From Bacteroidota bacterium (GTDB taxonomy: Bacteria > Bacteroidota > Bacteroidia > Bacteroidales > VadinHA17), in contig QKGI01000016.1 in the NCBI GenBank assembly GCA_003250475.1, positions 1-64,000 of the forward strand: 64,000 bases of DNA, written 5' to 3'. Both the position numbers and the translations under genes were made by a program. The notes under the pieces are model-generated. The model saw nothing but the letters and a program-made list of their open reading frames with translations. It was not told where the DNA came from and ran no database searches. Below are positions 52,462-60,976 of this stretch, in pieces. Each line of letters starts with the position of its first letter. The stretch's first letter is position 1.

Positions 52462-53160
52462 TTATGGCTTTTGCTGCTCTTTTATTACCTCCAGCAGCTC
52501 GACTTCAAAGATTAGGTTTTCAAACGGTTTGATAATATTACCGGCGCCTCTCTCTCCATAGGCTAGGCTATACGGAATATAGAGCATCATTTTGGTACCT
52601 TCCTGCATGAGCTGTAATCCTTCGACCCACCCCCGGATGACGTTGCTTACCCTGAACCGGGCAGGCTCACCACGGTCATATGACGAGTCAAACCTGGTCC
52701 CGCCGGTTGTTGTTCCGATGTAGTGGACCCTCACAATATCCTCGGGTCCGGGCGTGGCACCTGTCCCCTGCCTGATGATCTTATACTGTAACCCGCTCGG
52801 GGTGGTCACCACGCTGTCTTTGGCCGCGTTTGCTTTAAGCCATGAATTACCGGCTTCGATCTGTTCACTGTATTCTGCTTCACGGCGGGCCTTCTCGCGT
52901 CTCTGCATATAGCTGACAATAAATGCGCTGGCTGTGGTGTCATTCATGAGTGGCCTGTCCTTTGATGCATCAGTCATTCCCTTGCTGAAGATTTTTGTGT
53001 TGATCGTGATGCTGTCTGAAATGTAGTATTTATAATTTGCCACCCCGAGAGCATAGGAGAGCGAGTCTTCAGGTGTGGTTAACTTTGCCTTCTGCCCTGC
53101 TGCAGTAAGAGCAGTCATGGCGGAAACTGCAATAATGAGTGCTGGTGTGAAAGTCTTCAT
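52462..53160 (-). CDS. Exported FKBP-type peptidyl-prolyl isomerase, paralogue
   Basis: 232 residues with a cleavable signal peptide (about 1-22, ending TAAGQ) instead of a lipobox, so it is probably free in the periplasm. Same architecture as its neighbour: helical N-terminal part (TPEDSLSYALGVANYKYY), then an FKBP domain (VRVHYIGTTTGGTRFDSSYDRGEPARF, here given in shortened sense; key IRGWVEGLQ and IPYSLAYGERGAG). The tandem pair looks like an old duplication in which one copy became lipid-anchored. It acts in folding of envelope proteins. Confidence 0.93.
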   Translation of the reverse strand: MKTFTPALIIAVSAMTALTAAGQKAKLTTPEDSLSYALGVANYKYYISDSITINTKIFSKGMTDASKDRPLMNDTTASAFIVSYMQRREKARREAEYSEQIEAGNSWLKANAAKDSVVTTPSGLQYKIIRQGTGATPGPEDIVRVHYIGTTTGGTRFDSSYDRGEPARFRVSNVIRGWVEGLQLMQEGTKMMLYIPYSLAYGERGAGNIIKPFENLIFEVELLEVIKEQQKP

Positions 53161-53366
53161 ATTATCAGAGATTTATTTTCCAGGTATGAGAATCTGTTTC
53201 GCAAACCGGAATGGCGTTAATGTTACTGTACAGTTTAATATACCCGGGCCCGATCATTAGTTTCATCCTGTCTTCAAAACAATGCCACTCCTGTTTTAAC
53301 TCTCTTCCCCCAGGCATGCTAGCGAGACCGGAGGATATAAGACAGGACAGGCAAATATACCACAAT

Positions 53367-54047
53367 TCATCTCTTTACAGCCCTTGTTATAACCCTTTTC
53401 CCCGGAGGCCCAGGCAGATGTGCAACATCAAACCCCATTGCCTTCAGCATCCGTTTCAGGTCGCCTTTAGCCGAATAGGTTACGAAGACTGACCCGGTAT
53501 GGGTAACAGTAGCAATTCTGCGGAACACCTCTTCACTCCACATCTCAGGCTGCTTGTCAGGCCCGAAAGCATCAAAATATACAAGGTCGAAGAGACCCTC
53601 AGGACCTTCCTTCGTGAGATCCGCCTGTAACTTGACCAGTGTGAGCCACTCTGATATAGGGACTGGAATGCCCCAGGGTGCTGTATGGAGCTCTTCAAGT
53701 ATCAGCGTGCCGCGATTGCCTGTCAGTGACCCGTAATTTAGCTGCCGGACCAGGCTTGTCTCAAGAGGGTATTTTTCAATGGCTGTATACCTGATGCTTA
53801 TATGATGTTCCTCAGCGTACAGTGCTGTGAGAAGGGCATTCAGCCCTGTGCCGAATCCTGCCTCCAGGATCGATGCACTGTCAGTGTCAAGCATGGCCAG
53901 GCCGGCATTAATGAATATATGCCTTGATTCCGTGATGGCACCGAAATGTGAATGGTAATGTTCATTCATGCCCGGCACAAAGAGAGTGTGTGAGCCGTCA
54001 GATGTTAAGACGAGTTCGGGATTAAACGGATTTGCCATCATATGCAA
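53367..54047 (-). CDS. mnmD: tRNA (5-methylaminomethyl-2-thiouridine)(34)-methyltransferase
   Basis: 226 residues. A class I SAM-dependent methyltransferase with the motif I loop ILEAGFGTGLNALL, the substrate-pocket segment VYFDAFGPDKQPEMW and C-terminal FVTYSAKGDLKRML. These are the marks of the MnmC methyltransferase half. Here it stands alone without the FAD oxidase half of E. coli MnmC, which is the MnmD form known in many bacteria. It completes the mnm5s2U modification at the wobble position of tRNAs. Its start is separated from the HAD gene by a tandem-repeat tract. Confidence 0.93.
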   Translation of the reverse strand: MHMMANPFNPELVLTSDGSHTLFVPGMNEHYHSHFGAITESRHIFINAGLAMLDTDSASILEAGFGTGLNALLTALYAEEHHISIRYTAIEKYPLETSLVRQLNYGSLTGNRGTLILEELHTAPWGIPVPISEWLTLVKLQADLTKEGPEGLFDLVYFDAFGPDKQPEMWSEEVFRRIATVTHTGSVFVTYSAKGDLKRMLKAMGFDVAHLPGPPGKRVITRAVKR

Positions 54048-54089
54048 ATTTCAGTTACCTATATTAAAGCTGTCACTCTGCCGCCGGAC

Positions 54090-54218
54090 CTTCCGACCTC
54101 AGATCTTCCGACCTGAGATCTTCCGACCTGAGACCTTCCGGCTTCAGACCTTCCGGCTTCAGACCTTCCGGCTTCAGACCTTCCGACCTCAGACCTTCAG
54201 ACCTTCAGACCTTCAGAC
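54090..54218. repeat. Tandem repeat: seven 15-bp units then three 8-bp units
   Basis: Seven head-to-tail copies of CTTCCGRCYTSAGAY (54090-54194), the middle three identical, followed by three exact copies of CTTCAGAC (54195-54218), which looks like a shortened form of the same unit. The tract fills most of the 176-nt gap between mnmD and the HAD gene. Copy number is likely to vary by slippage. No unique spacers, so it is not CRISPR. Confidence 0.95.
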
Positions 54219-54223
54219 CCTCC

Positions 54224-54826
54224 TTACCGCCAGTCTGAATCATACCAGGCACGAACGTCAGTGGCAATCATTCCAGCCCTTGTTGCCGCCTCGATCCCCA
54301 GGTCACCGTCTTCGAAAACCTCGCACATTTCCGGAGGCACATTCATCAGCTCAGCACACTTCAGGAATGTTTCCGGGTGGGGCTTGTGCTGCTTTACATC
54401 ATTGGCGGTGACTATAATGTCAAAGTACTGCCTGATACCTATTATCTCGAGCGTTTTCTCCACTGCTTCACGGTGACCACCGGTCCCCACCGACATCGGC
54501 ATCCTGCCGTAATATTTATGAACCAGAGCTGTTACCGGTTCGATGGGGGTTACATTATGCTGGATGGAAAAGAACTCTTCAAGCTTGACCTGCATGATAT
54601 CGTCGACTGAGACCTTACCCTTCATTCCGCTCTTGTCAATGATATCTTCGGCTATTTTCCAGCCGGGGGCCCCGGTATGTGCCTGAAGGAATGCGGAATC
54701 CATGACTATGCCAAACCTGAGGCAGGCTTTTTTCCAGGCCTGGTAATGCCATGGCATGGTGTTGGCCAGTGTGCCGTCAAGATCAAATATGAGGCCTTTT
54801 ACCCCAGTTGAGATGTCGTAATTCAT
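54224..54826 (-). CDS. HAD phosphatase, beta-phosphoglucomutase-like
   Basis: 200 residues from ATG 54826. An upstream in-frame ATG at 54889 would add 21 residues that look untranslated. Motif I is FDLDGTLANTM, the cap domain lies at about 20-85, motif II Thr is in GTGGHREAV, the lysine is in KPHPETF and motif IV is EDGDLGIEAA. This is the HAD-IA layout of sugar-phosphate phosphatases and beta-phosphoglucomutases. The substrate is not readable, though a sugar phosphate is likely. It sits downstream of transketolase with a 176-nt gap. A TACCTTTG box (minus strand, 54832-54839) directly before the ATG would imply a leaderless transcript. Confidence 0.88.
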   Translation of the reverse strand: MNYDISTGVKGLIFDLDGTLANTMPWHYQAWKKACLRFGIVMDSAFLQAHTGAPGWKIAEDIIDKSGMKGKVSVDDIMQVKLEEFFSIQHNVTPIEPVTALVHKYYGRMPMSVGTGGHREAVEKTLEIIGIRQYFDIIVTANDVKQHKPHPETFLKCAELMNVPPEMCEVFEDGDLGIEAATRAGMIATDVRAWYDSDWR

Positions 54827-55002
54827 GACCGCAAAGGTAATATTATTCAGGTAACAGCCGGCAGGAAACCCTGGCAGGCGGAGCATCAACGGATTACCGT
54901 TAATCAGGCTGCTTTCCGTATTGTTAAAGGATAACTTAATCCACCCGGATGACCAGCAAGTTGATGATCATATCCGGCAAAGGCGGCAGATATCTTTTCA
55001 GA

Positions 55003-57036
55003 TCAGCCTTGCAGGAATTTCTTTACCTCTTTTGCGATATTTTCACCGGTGAAGCCCAGCTTCTTGTCCAGGACGCCATAGGCTGCTGAGTATCCGAAGC
55101 TCTCCAGCCCCCATACTTTACCTTGCGGTCCGGCAAGCCCAAGCATGGTCACCGGCAATCCGGCCGTAAGGCAGAAGACCGGTATCCCGCTGGTGATGAC
55201 ACTCTGCCTGTATTTCTCGTCCTGCATCCTGAACAATCCTTCTGAGGGTGCTGAGACGATCCTTGTTCTTATTCCTTCTGACGCCAGTATCCCGGAGGCT
55301 TCAACCAGTGTTGCAACTTCGGATCCGCTTGCAACGAGTATCACATCCGGTGTGTCAGCCGCACCGGCAACAACATATGCACCCCTGGCTGCCATGGCGG
55401 CTGCCTCGATGCGGGTTTTTCCCTCAGAAGGTAACGTTTTGATATTTTGTCTGGAGAGGATGAGAGCGGTAGGTGTCGAAGTGTTCTCCAGCGCCAGTTT
55501 CCATGCTATGGTAGTCTCCGGAGCATCGGCAGGGCGCAGGACCAGCATACTGTTCTCGCCGTGGTGATTCTTCAGGTGCTCCATCAGTCTTATCTGGGCC
55601 TCCTGCTCAACCGGCTGGTGCGTGGGTCCGTCCTCGCCGACACGGAATGCATCATGTGTCCAGACATATTTCACAGGCAGTCTCATCAGTGCAGCCAGCC
55701 TGACAGCAGGCTTCATGTAGTCGGAGAAGACAAAGAATGTGCCGCATACCGGGATAACACCCTTGTGCAGGGCCATGCCGTTCATCACTGAGGCCATGGT
55801 CAGCTCGGAGACCCCGGCATGAAGAAAAGCACCTGAGAAGTCGCCTTTTACGAACGGCTTGCTCTTCTTCAGGAAACCGTCGGTCTTATCTGAGTTTGCC
55901 AGGTCAGCCGACGCTACTATCATATTCGGGATCTGCTGTGCGAAGTGGGAGAGGAGCAGGGCAGAGGCGTTACGGGTGGCATCGTTTTCTTTCTGTACTA
56001 TGCCATTGAAGTCTATCCCGGGGATAGTCCCTGAATAGAAGTCATCAAGCTGTTTTGAGGCGGCAGGATCACTGTCTGCCCACACTTTCATCTTCTTTTG
56101 CCATTCCTCTGCATCGGCCGATTTCATTGACAGCACATTTCTGTACAGCTCCTGTACATCGGCAAAAATCTCAAAGGGATTATCAGGATTACCACCCAGG
56201 TTTGCCACCGACTTCCTGAATGAGGCACCGGCGTGTGACACCGGCTGCCCGTGTGTTGAGGTTTTCCTTTCGAAGCTGTTTCCCTCTTCATCCACAAGGC
56301 CTTTCCCCATAACTGTCCTGCCGATTATAAGCACCGGTTTTTCATTCTCATCGGAGGCAAGACGTAAGGCACCACGAATCTGGTCATGGTTATGACCGTC
56401 GATCTCCATCACCCGCCAGCCCCATGCCTTATATTTGGCAGCCGTGTCTTCCGATGTTACTGCCGAGGTTTCGGTGGAAAGCTGAATGTCATTGGAGTCA
56501 AAGAATATTATCAGGTTACTCAGTCCAAGGTGCCCTGCCAGGCGGCCTGCTCCCTGTGATATCTCCTCCTGTATCCCGCCATCGGAGATGTAACTATAGA
56601 TCTTGTGGTCAAACAACCTTCCGAACCTTGTTGCAAGGAAGCGCTCGGCTATTGCTGCACCAACAGCCATGGTGTGTCCCTGGCCCAGCGGGCCCGAAGT
56701 ATTTTCTATGCCGCGTTTCACATCTAGTTCGGGGTGACCGGGAGTCACACTGCCCCATTGACGGAACTGCATTATATCGTCAACAGTAAAATGCCCTGTC
56801 AGTGTCAGTACGGAGTAGAGCATGGGAGACATATGCCCGGGATCAAGGAAGAAGCGATCTCTGTTTATCCAGCCGGGGTTTGACGGATCAAACCTGAGGA
56901 ACTCAGAGAAGAGTATGTGAATGAAGTCTGCCCCGCCCATGGCACCGCCCGGGTGCCCGGAATTGGCCTTCTCGACCATTGCCATTGAGAGAATCCTGAT
57001 ATTGTCTGCTGCGCGTTCGTTTACGTTTCTGGTCAT
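55003..57036 (-). CDS. tkt: Transketolase
   Basis: 677 residues, full length. Thiamine diphosphate-binding N-terminal domain: SGHPGGAMGGADF, GPLGQGHTMAVGAA and the cofactor motif region SDGGIQEEISQGA ending in the conserved Asn of FFDSND. The pyrimidine-binding domain has WTHDAFRVGEDGPTHQPVEQ and the C-terminal domain has VASGSEVATLVEA. It moves two-carbon units in the non-oxidative pentose phosphate pathway. It is 58 nt after the 6-phosphogluconate dehydrogenase gene, so the ribulose-5-P made there can flow straight into this step. The first motif carries SDGG where many enzymes have GDG. Confidence 0.96.
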   Translation of the reverse strand: MTRNVNERAADNIRILSMAMVEKANSGHPGGAMGGADFIHILFSEFLRFDPSNPGWINRDRFFLDPGHMSPMLYSVLTLTGHFTVDDIMQFRQWGSVTPGHPELDVKRGIENTSGPLGQGHTMAVGAAIAERFLATRFGRLFDHKIYSYISDGGIQEEISQGAGRLAGHLGLSNLIIFFDSNDIQLSTETSAVTSEDTAAKYKAWGWRVMEIDGHNHDQIRGALRLASDENEKPVLIIGRTVMGKGLVDEEGNSFERKTSTHGQPVSHAGASFRKSVANLGGNPDNPFEIFADVQELYRNVLSMKSADAEEWQKKMKVWADSDPAASKQLDDFYSGTIPGIDFNGIVQKENDATRNASALLLSHFAQQIPNMIVASADLANSDKTDGFLKKSKPFVKGDFSGAFLHAGVSELTMASVMNGMALHKGVIPVCGTFFVFSDYMKPAVRLAALMRLPVKYVWTHDAFRVGEDGPTHQPVEQEAQIRLMEHLKNHHGENSMLVLRPADAPETTIAWKLALENTSTPTALILSRQNIKTLPSEGKTRIEAAAMAARGAYVVAGAADTPDVILVASGSEVATLVEASGILASEGIRTRIVSAPSEGLFRMQDEKYRQSVITSGIPVFCLTAGLPVTMLGLAGPQGKVWGLESFGYSAAYGVLDKKLGFTGENIAKEVKKFLQG

Positions 57037-57094
57037 GATGATTTAAGCCTTATTGTTTAAGGTAAAATTAAAAAAAAATCCTTTGGGCAGGGTG

Positions 57095-58543
57095 TCAGGC
57101 GTTATAGGTTGATGAGGCAGTATCGCCGCCACGTCCGGTCCAGTTGGTGTGAAAATGTTCTCCTTCCTGTTTATCGACCCTCTGGTAGGTGTGCGCACCG
57201 AAGTAGTCGCGCTGTGCCTGCAGCAGGTTGGCAGGCAGCCAGGCGGACCGGTAACTGTCAAACCATGAGAGTGCTGCACTCATTGCCGGCACCGGCACAC
57301 CGTCTCTCACGGCCCCGGCGATCACCCTTCTCCAGCTCTCACTGTTCTCCCTGAGAATGGCAGAGAAATAATCGTCCATTATGAGGTTGGGAAGCTTCGG
57401 GTCACGTTTGAATGCTTCAAATATCTTATTAAGGAATGCAGATCTGATAATACAGCCTCCCCTCCAGATCATGGCTATCTCACCGTAGTTGAGATCCCAT
57501 TTGTATTCAACGGCAGCATTCTTCAGGAGATTGAATCCCTGTGCATAGGATATGATCTTGGATGCGTACAGGGCTTTGCGTATATCGTCCACAAACTTCT
57601 TCTTGTCGGCCGGGATGTTTTTTGCCGGGCTGCTAAAGAGCGGTGAGGCATTAATCCTCTCCTTCTTCATGGAGGATATAAACCTGGCAAAGACCGACTC
57701 GCCGATAAGGCTGAGCGGCACACCGTGATCAAGAGCGCTGACAACAGTCCACTTCCCTGTACCCTTCTGACCTGCCGAGTCAAGTATCTTTGTCACCATA
57801 GGCTGGCCGTCATCGTCCCTGAATCTCATTATCTCACCGGTTATCTGTATGAGATAGGAGTCAAGCTCGGCTCTGTTCCAGTCCTCAAAGATATCAGCCA
57901 TCTCGTCATATGTGAATGCACCCGAGTTGACCATCAGATGGTATGCTTCACAGATCAGCTGCATGTCTCCGTACTCGATGCCGTTATGTGCCATTTTTAC
58001 AAAATGACCTGCGCCGTTATCACCTATCCATGTGCAGCATGGGGCGCCATCGTCTGCTCTTGCAGCGATGGCATAAAAGATATCTTTTACATGAGGCCAC
58101 GCTTCCTTTGATCCGCCGGGCATCAGCGATGGTCCGAGCAGGGCCCCTTCCTCACCTCCGGATACACCGGTACCTATGTAAAGCAATCCTTTGCTCTCAA
58201 CATACCCGGTTCTTCTTATGGTATCCGGAAAATGCGAGTTGCCTCCCTCGATTATTATATCTCCTTTGTCAAGAAGCGGAATGATCATCTCAATAAAATC
58301 GTCAACAGGCTTCCCGGCCTTCACCATCAGCATGATCTTTCTAGGCCTCTCAAGGCTTGATATCAGCTCTTCAAGTGAATATGCCGGAATGATCTTTTTC
58401 CCCTTGCCACGGCCGTTGACAAACCCTGTAACCTTATCTGTTGTACGGTTGAATACTGCAACGGTATAGCCCCTGCTCTCGATATTGAGTACGAGGTTTT
58501 CTCCCATCACTGCCAGTCCGATCAGTCCTATATCTGCTTTCAT
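57095..58543 (-). CDS. gnd: 6-phosphogluconate dehydrogenase (decarboxylating)
   Basis: 482 residues, the long dimeric form. The N-terminal Rossmann domain has GLAVMGENLVLNI and FNRTTDKV (Arg-Thr after the beta2 strand suggests NADP). The catalytic part has GGNSHFPDTIRR, GTGVSGGEEGALLGPSLMPGG and the KMAHNGIEYGDMQ helix with the active lysine and asparagine. The C-terminal helical domain ends GVPVPAMSAALSWFDSYRS. It converts 6-phosphogluconate to ribulose-5-P and CO2. Neighbours (transketolase, pdxB, LarA-like, SDR, MFS) suggest it may receive 6-phosphogluconate from imported sugar acids as well as from glucose-6-P. No glucose-6-P dehydrogenase lies in this window. Confidence 0.97.
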   Translation of the reverse strand: MKADIGLIGLAVMGENLVLNIESRGYTVAVFNRTTDKVTGFVNGRGKGKKIIPAYSLEELISSLERPRKIMLMVKAGKPVDDFIEMIIPLLDKGDIIIEGGNSHFPDTIRRTGYVESKGLLYIGTGVSGGEEGALLGPSLMPGGSKEAWPHVKDIFYAIAARADDGAPCCTWIGDNGAGHFVKMAHNGIEYGDMQLICEAYHLMVNSGAFTYDEMADIFEDWNRAELDSYLIQITGEIMRFRDDDGQPMVTKILDSAGQKGTGKWTVVSALDHGVPLSLIGESVFARFISSMKKERINASPLFSSPAKNIPADKKKFVDDIRKALYASKIISYAQGFNLLKNAAVEYKWDLNYGEIAMIWRGGCIIRSAFLNKIFEAFKRDPKLPNLIMDDYFSAILRENSESWRRVIAGAVRDGVPVPAMSAALSWFDSYRSAWLPANLLQAQRDYFGAHTYQRVDKQEGEHFHTNWTGRGGDTASSTYNA

Positions 58544-58576
58544 CTTGTGTTTTGGAGTTATTGATTATGTTATTAT

Positions 58577-59704
58577 TTAATTATCTATCTGGAAACCAAG
58601 TTCAGAGAGAATGTGCTCCGCTTTCCTGTCAATGGTTCTGACAGAGTAAGAGCTGAATTCACGCCTTATCCTGTAGTTATCGCGAAGGTACTCGAATTTC
58701 CCGGGATTTGAACGAAAGAGCATATCATCCTCTTCAGGTGCATAGGTATGCCTGACGGCACTGCCCACAACATCAAGGATATCTGATTCATTCCCATACC
58801 CTGTGAGGTCAATGACCGGAGTCTGCGGTAGGGGCAGGGCAGACGGCGTCCAGTCGGTCAGAGGTATGTCAAGTGCAGCCGCTACCTTTCTGACCGAGTT
58901 GATGGTGGCATTGGCCTTTCCGTCGACGGAGTAGCCTGCTATATGCGGAGTGGCAATGTCAACAAGCTCTACCAGCCTGTTATCTGCATGAGGTTCGCCT
59001 TCCCAGACGTCAAGCACCGCTCCGGGCAGCGACCTGTCATCCAGTGCATCCCGTAACGCATCGTTTTCGACTACCTCTCCGCGGGATGAGTTAATGATAA
59101 GACAACTCTTTTTCAGGCGTGACAGGTTTGACCTGTTAATCAGGTAACGGGTGCGATCTTCACCCTCCAGAGTCAGGGGTACGTGCAGTGTCAGGATATC
59201 GGATTCTTCAAACAGTTTTTCCAGGGGATGAAACATTCCTGTGCCTTCAAGCCTCTGTCTCGGTGGATCGTTCAGGAGAACCCTCATGCCGATGGCACCG
59301 GCAGCATGGGCTACCTTTGATCCGACGTTACCCACCCCAATAATACCCAGCGTAAGATTGCGGAGGTCAAGTGAGTGCTTGCGGGCCAGGTAAAAAAGCG
59401 TACCGGTGATGTACTGCATCACTGAACCGGAGTTGCATCCGGGTGCGTTTACCCATTTAATATTGTTTTTCTCCAGCCAGGATGTGTCAATGTGATCAAA
59501 CCCTATTGTAGCCGAAGCCACTATCTTAACCCTGCTGTCCTTCAGGAGACTGCTGTCGCACCTGGTGCGTGTCCGTACAATGAGTGCTTCGGCATCCTTA
59601 ACCATGGCTGCATCAATATCACGTCCGGGGCTGTATGTCACATCTGCCCAGGGCTCAAAAACACCCCTGATAAACGGTATCTTTTCGTCGATAACGATCT
59701 TCAT
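58577..59704 (-). CDS. pdxB: 4-phosphoerythronate dehydrogenase
   Basis: 375 residues from ATG 59704 (MKIVIDEKIPF). The reading frame extends 56 residues further up, into the LarA-like gene, and that part is not PdxB-like. The D-2-hydroxyacid dehydrogenase fold is shown by GIIGVGNVGSKVA, the catalytic Arg in NSSRGEVVEND, Glu in DVWEGEPH and His in TPHIAGYS. A C-terminal extra domain typical of PdxB follows. It oxidises 4-phosphoerythronate in pyridoxal phosphate synthesis. The gene begins 4 nt after the LarA-like stop, so it is co-expressed with a sugar-acid-type operon. A different hydroxyacid substrate is therefore worth keeping in mind. Confidence 0.88.
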   Translation of the reverse strand: MKIVIDEKIPFIRGVFEPWADVTYSPGRDIDAAMVKDAEALIVRTRTRCDSSLLKDSRVKIVASATIGFDHIDTSWLEKNNIKWVNAPGCNSGSVMQYITGTLFYLARKHSLDLRNLTLGIIGVGNVGSKVAHAAGAIGMRVLLNDPPRQRLEGTGMFHPLEKLFEESDILTLHVPLTLEGEDRTRYLINRSNLSRLKKSCLIINSSRGEVVENDALRDALDDRSLPGAVLDVWEGEPHADNRLVELVDIATPHIAGYSVDGKANATINSVRKVAAALDIPLTDWTPSALPLPQTPVIDLTGYGNESDILDVVGSAVRHTYAPEEDDMLFRSNPGKFEYLRDNYRIRREFSSYSVRTIDRKAEHILSELGFQIDN

Positions 59705-59708
59705 TGTA

Positions 59709-60971
59709 TTAGCTCGATGCTTTCCAGAGGCCGGTTGCCGGATTGGAGATGAAGTAAAAATCTTCACCGTCAGTTGATGTCTGAAATCCCGTTGTGAGTT
59801 TTTGGGGATTGTACTTTTGCATAAGCTCATCAAGGATGCCGTAGCTGTATCCAACAGATTCCACCTCCTCACGCGTAAGCTGGCCGGCAGCGTAGGTTAC
59901 TCTGAACCTGCCTTCCGGGGATCCGTGGATGAGGTGTGCGGCTGCGCTGAGATTATCCTTCAGGTCGTCATTATCTGTCACGTATGAGAGTATTTCCGGT
60001 GTAGTCCTGTATCCGTATTTTCTGATGAGCCTGTCTATGGCGGGGTCTTCGCCGAAGGTCCTGACACCAGGAGCAAGCACCACCAGTTCACCTTCATCAG
60101 CTATAGCCATACGGGTGCGGTATATGCTTTTATTTCCCAGCCAGGTGCTCTTGAACTCTCCAGGGTCAAGCCAGACTACTACCTTTTGCAGTCTTTCGGG
60201 CAGGATAGTGAAATTGACCTCCCGGGAGAGGGATGCTGCCTGGCTGAAGCAGCCGATATCATCACCGGCAAAGAGCCCTCTGATCTTAAGATGGCCGTCG
60301 CTGTCAGGTGCCACAACGGTCAGGATATAGAGCAACGGCAGCCTTGGTGCTGCTATTTCAGAGGCTTTGTTAAGCACAGCCCTGACCGGGTTGTCAGTAG
60401 TCCCGAGAATATTCTCTATGCCATGCACGGCTCCAATGAAATGGCTTTTATTGATTGCTTCGCTGCCGCCGCACCCTACGAAGACGTTCTTGTTATAGTT
60501 AGCCATGCCTGTCACCTCATGAGGCACTACCTGGCCTACCGAGATGATAAGGTCATGTACGCCGGAGGCCAGCAGGCTGTTCACCTGCACCGGGTAGTCA
60601 AAGCCGAGCCTTCCTCCTGTAACCTCCCTGATGAACTCTGAAGGCACCCTCCCAAGCTCATCGATATCTGTTCGCCAGCGGTGCTCTCTGAAGAGCGAGT
60701 GGGGTACCCTGCCGTACATAGCCGATATTTCACTCTCCTCCATAGGCACATGGGTGCCCAGTGCCGGGAGAATATTTAATATCCTCTCTCCAAGCTGCTC
60801 CCATAATAGCCCGGTTATCATGCCGGCACCGGAGTGTGCCCTGGTTATATCGGGCGGGAGTATCAATACCTTTTTCCGGTCGCCAAAGCTGTCAAGGATA
60901 CTTTTCAGAGCATTCTTTATCTCCTCTTTTGTCAGGTCCCTGTCGGGTCCCCCGTCTGAATAGTATATCAT
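59709..60971 (-). CDS. LarA-like nickel-pincer racemase/epimerase (DUF2088)
   Basis: 420 residues from ATG 60971; a GTG at 60977 is less likely because it overlaps the previous stop codon. Family features: PPDITRAHSG, ALGTHVPM with His74, VVPHEVTGMAN with His151, and NKSHFIGA with His177 following a lysine, matching the histidine/lysine set that holds the nickel-pincer cofactor in lactate racemase. The superfamily now includes racemases of lactate, malate and other 2-hydroxyacids and a D-gluconate 2-epimerase. With Gnd, transketolase, an SDR and a hexuronate-type transporter around it, a hexonate 2-epimerase is the better guess. No larB, larC or larE for cofactor making is in the window. Confidence 0.85.
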   Translation of the reverse strand: MIYYSDGGPDRDLTKEEIKNALKSILDSFGDRKKVLILPPDITRAHSGAGMITGLLWEQLGERILNILPALGTHVPMEESEISAMYGRVPHSLFREHRWRTDIDELGRVPSEFIREVTGGRLGFDYPVQVNSLLASGVHDLIISVGQVVPHEVTGMANYNKNVFVGCGGSEAINKSHFIGAVHGIENILGTTDNPVRAVLNKASEIAAPRLPLLYILTVVAPDSDGHLKIRGLFAGDDIGCFSQAASLSREVNFTILPERLQKVVVWLDPGEFKSTWLGNKSIYRTRMAIADEGELVVLAPGVRTFGEDPAIDRLIRKYGYRTTPEILSYVTDNDDLKDNLSAAAHLIHGSPEGRFRVTYAAGQLTREEVESVGYSYGILDELMQKYNPQKLTTGFQTSTDGEDFYFISNPATGLWKASS

Positions 60972-60976
60972 ATTCA

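Noticed and set aside
54090-54218. CRISPR-like array
   Set aside because: Units are 15 bp head to tail without unique spacers, and there are no cas genes.
53968-54411. 147-residue plus-strand frame with TFRPQ/TFRLQ pentapeptide repeats
   Set aside because: The repeats are simply the translation of the 15-bp DNA tandem repeat. The frame overlaps two well-supported minus-strand genes.
58577-59872. 56-residue N-terminal extension of PdxB
   Set aside because: The extension overlaps the LarA-like gene and has no dehydrogenase similarity. ATG 59704 begins the conserved MKIVIDE segment.
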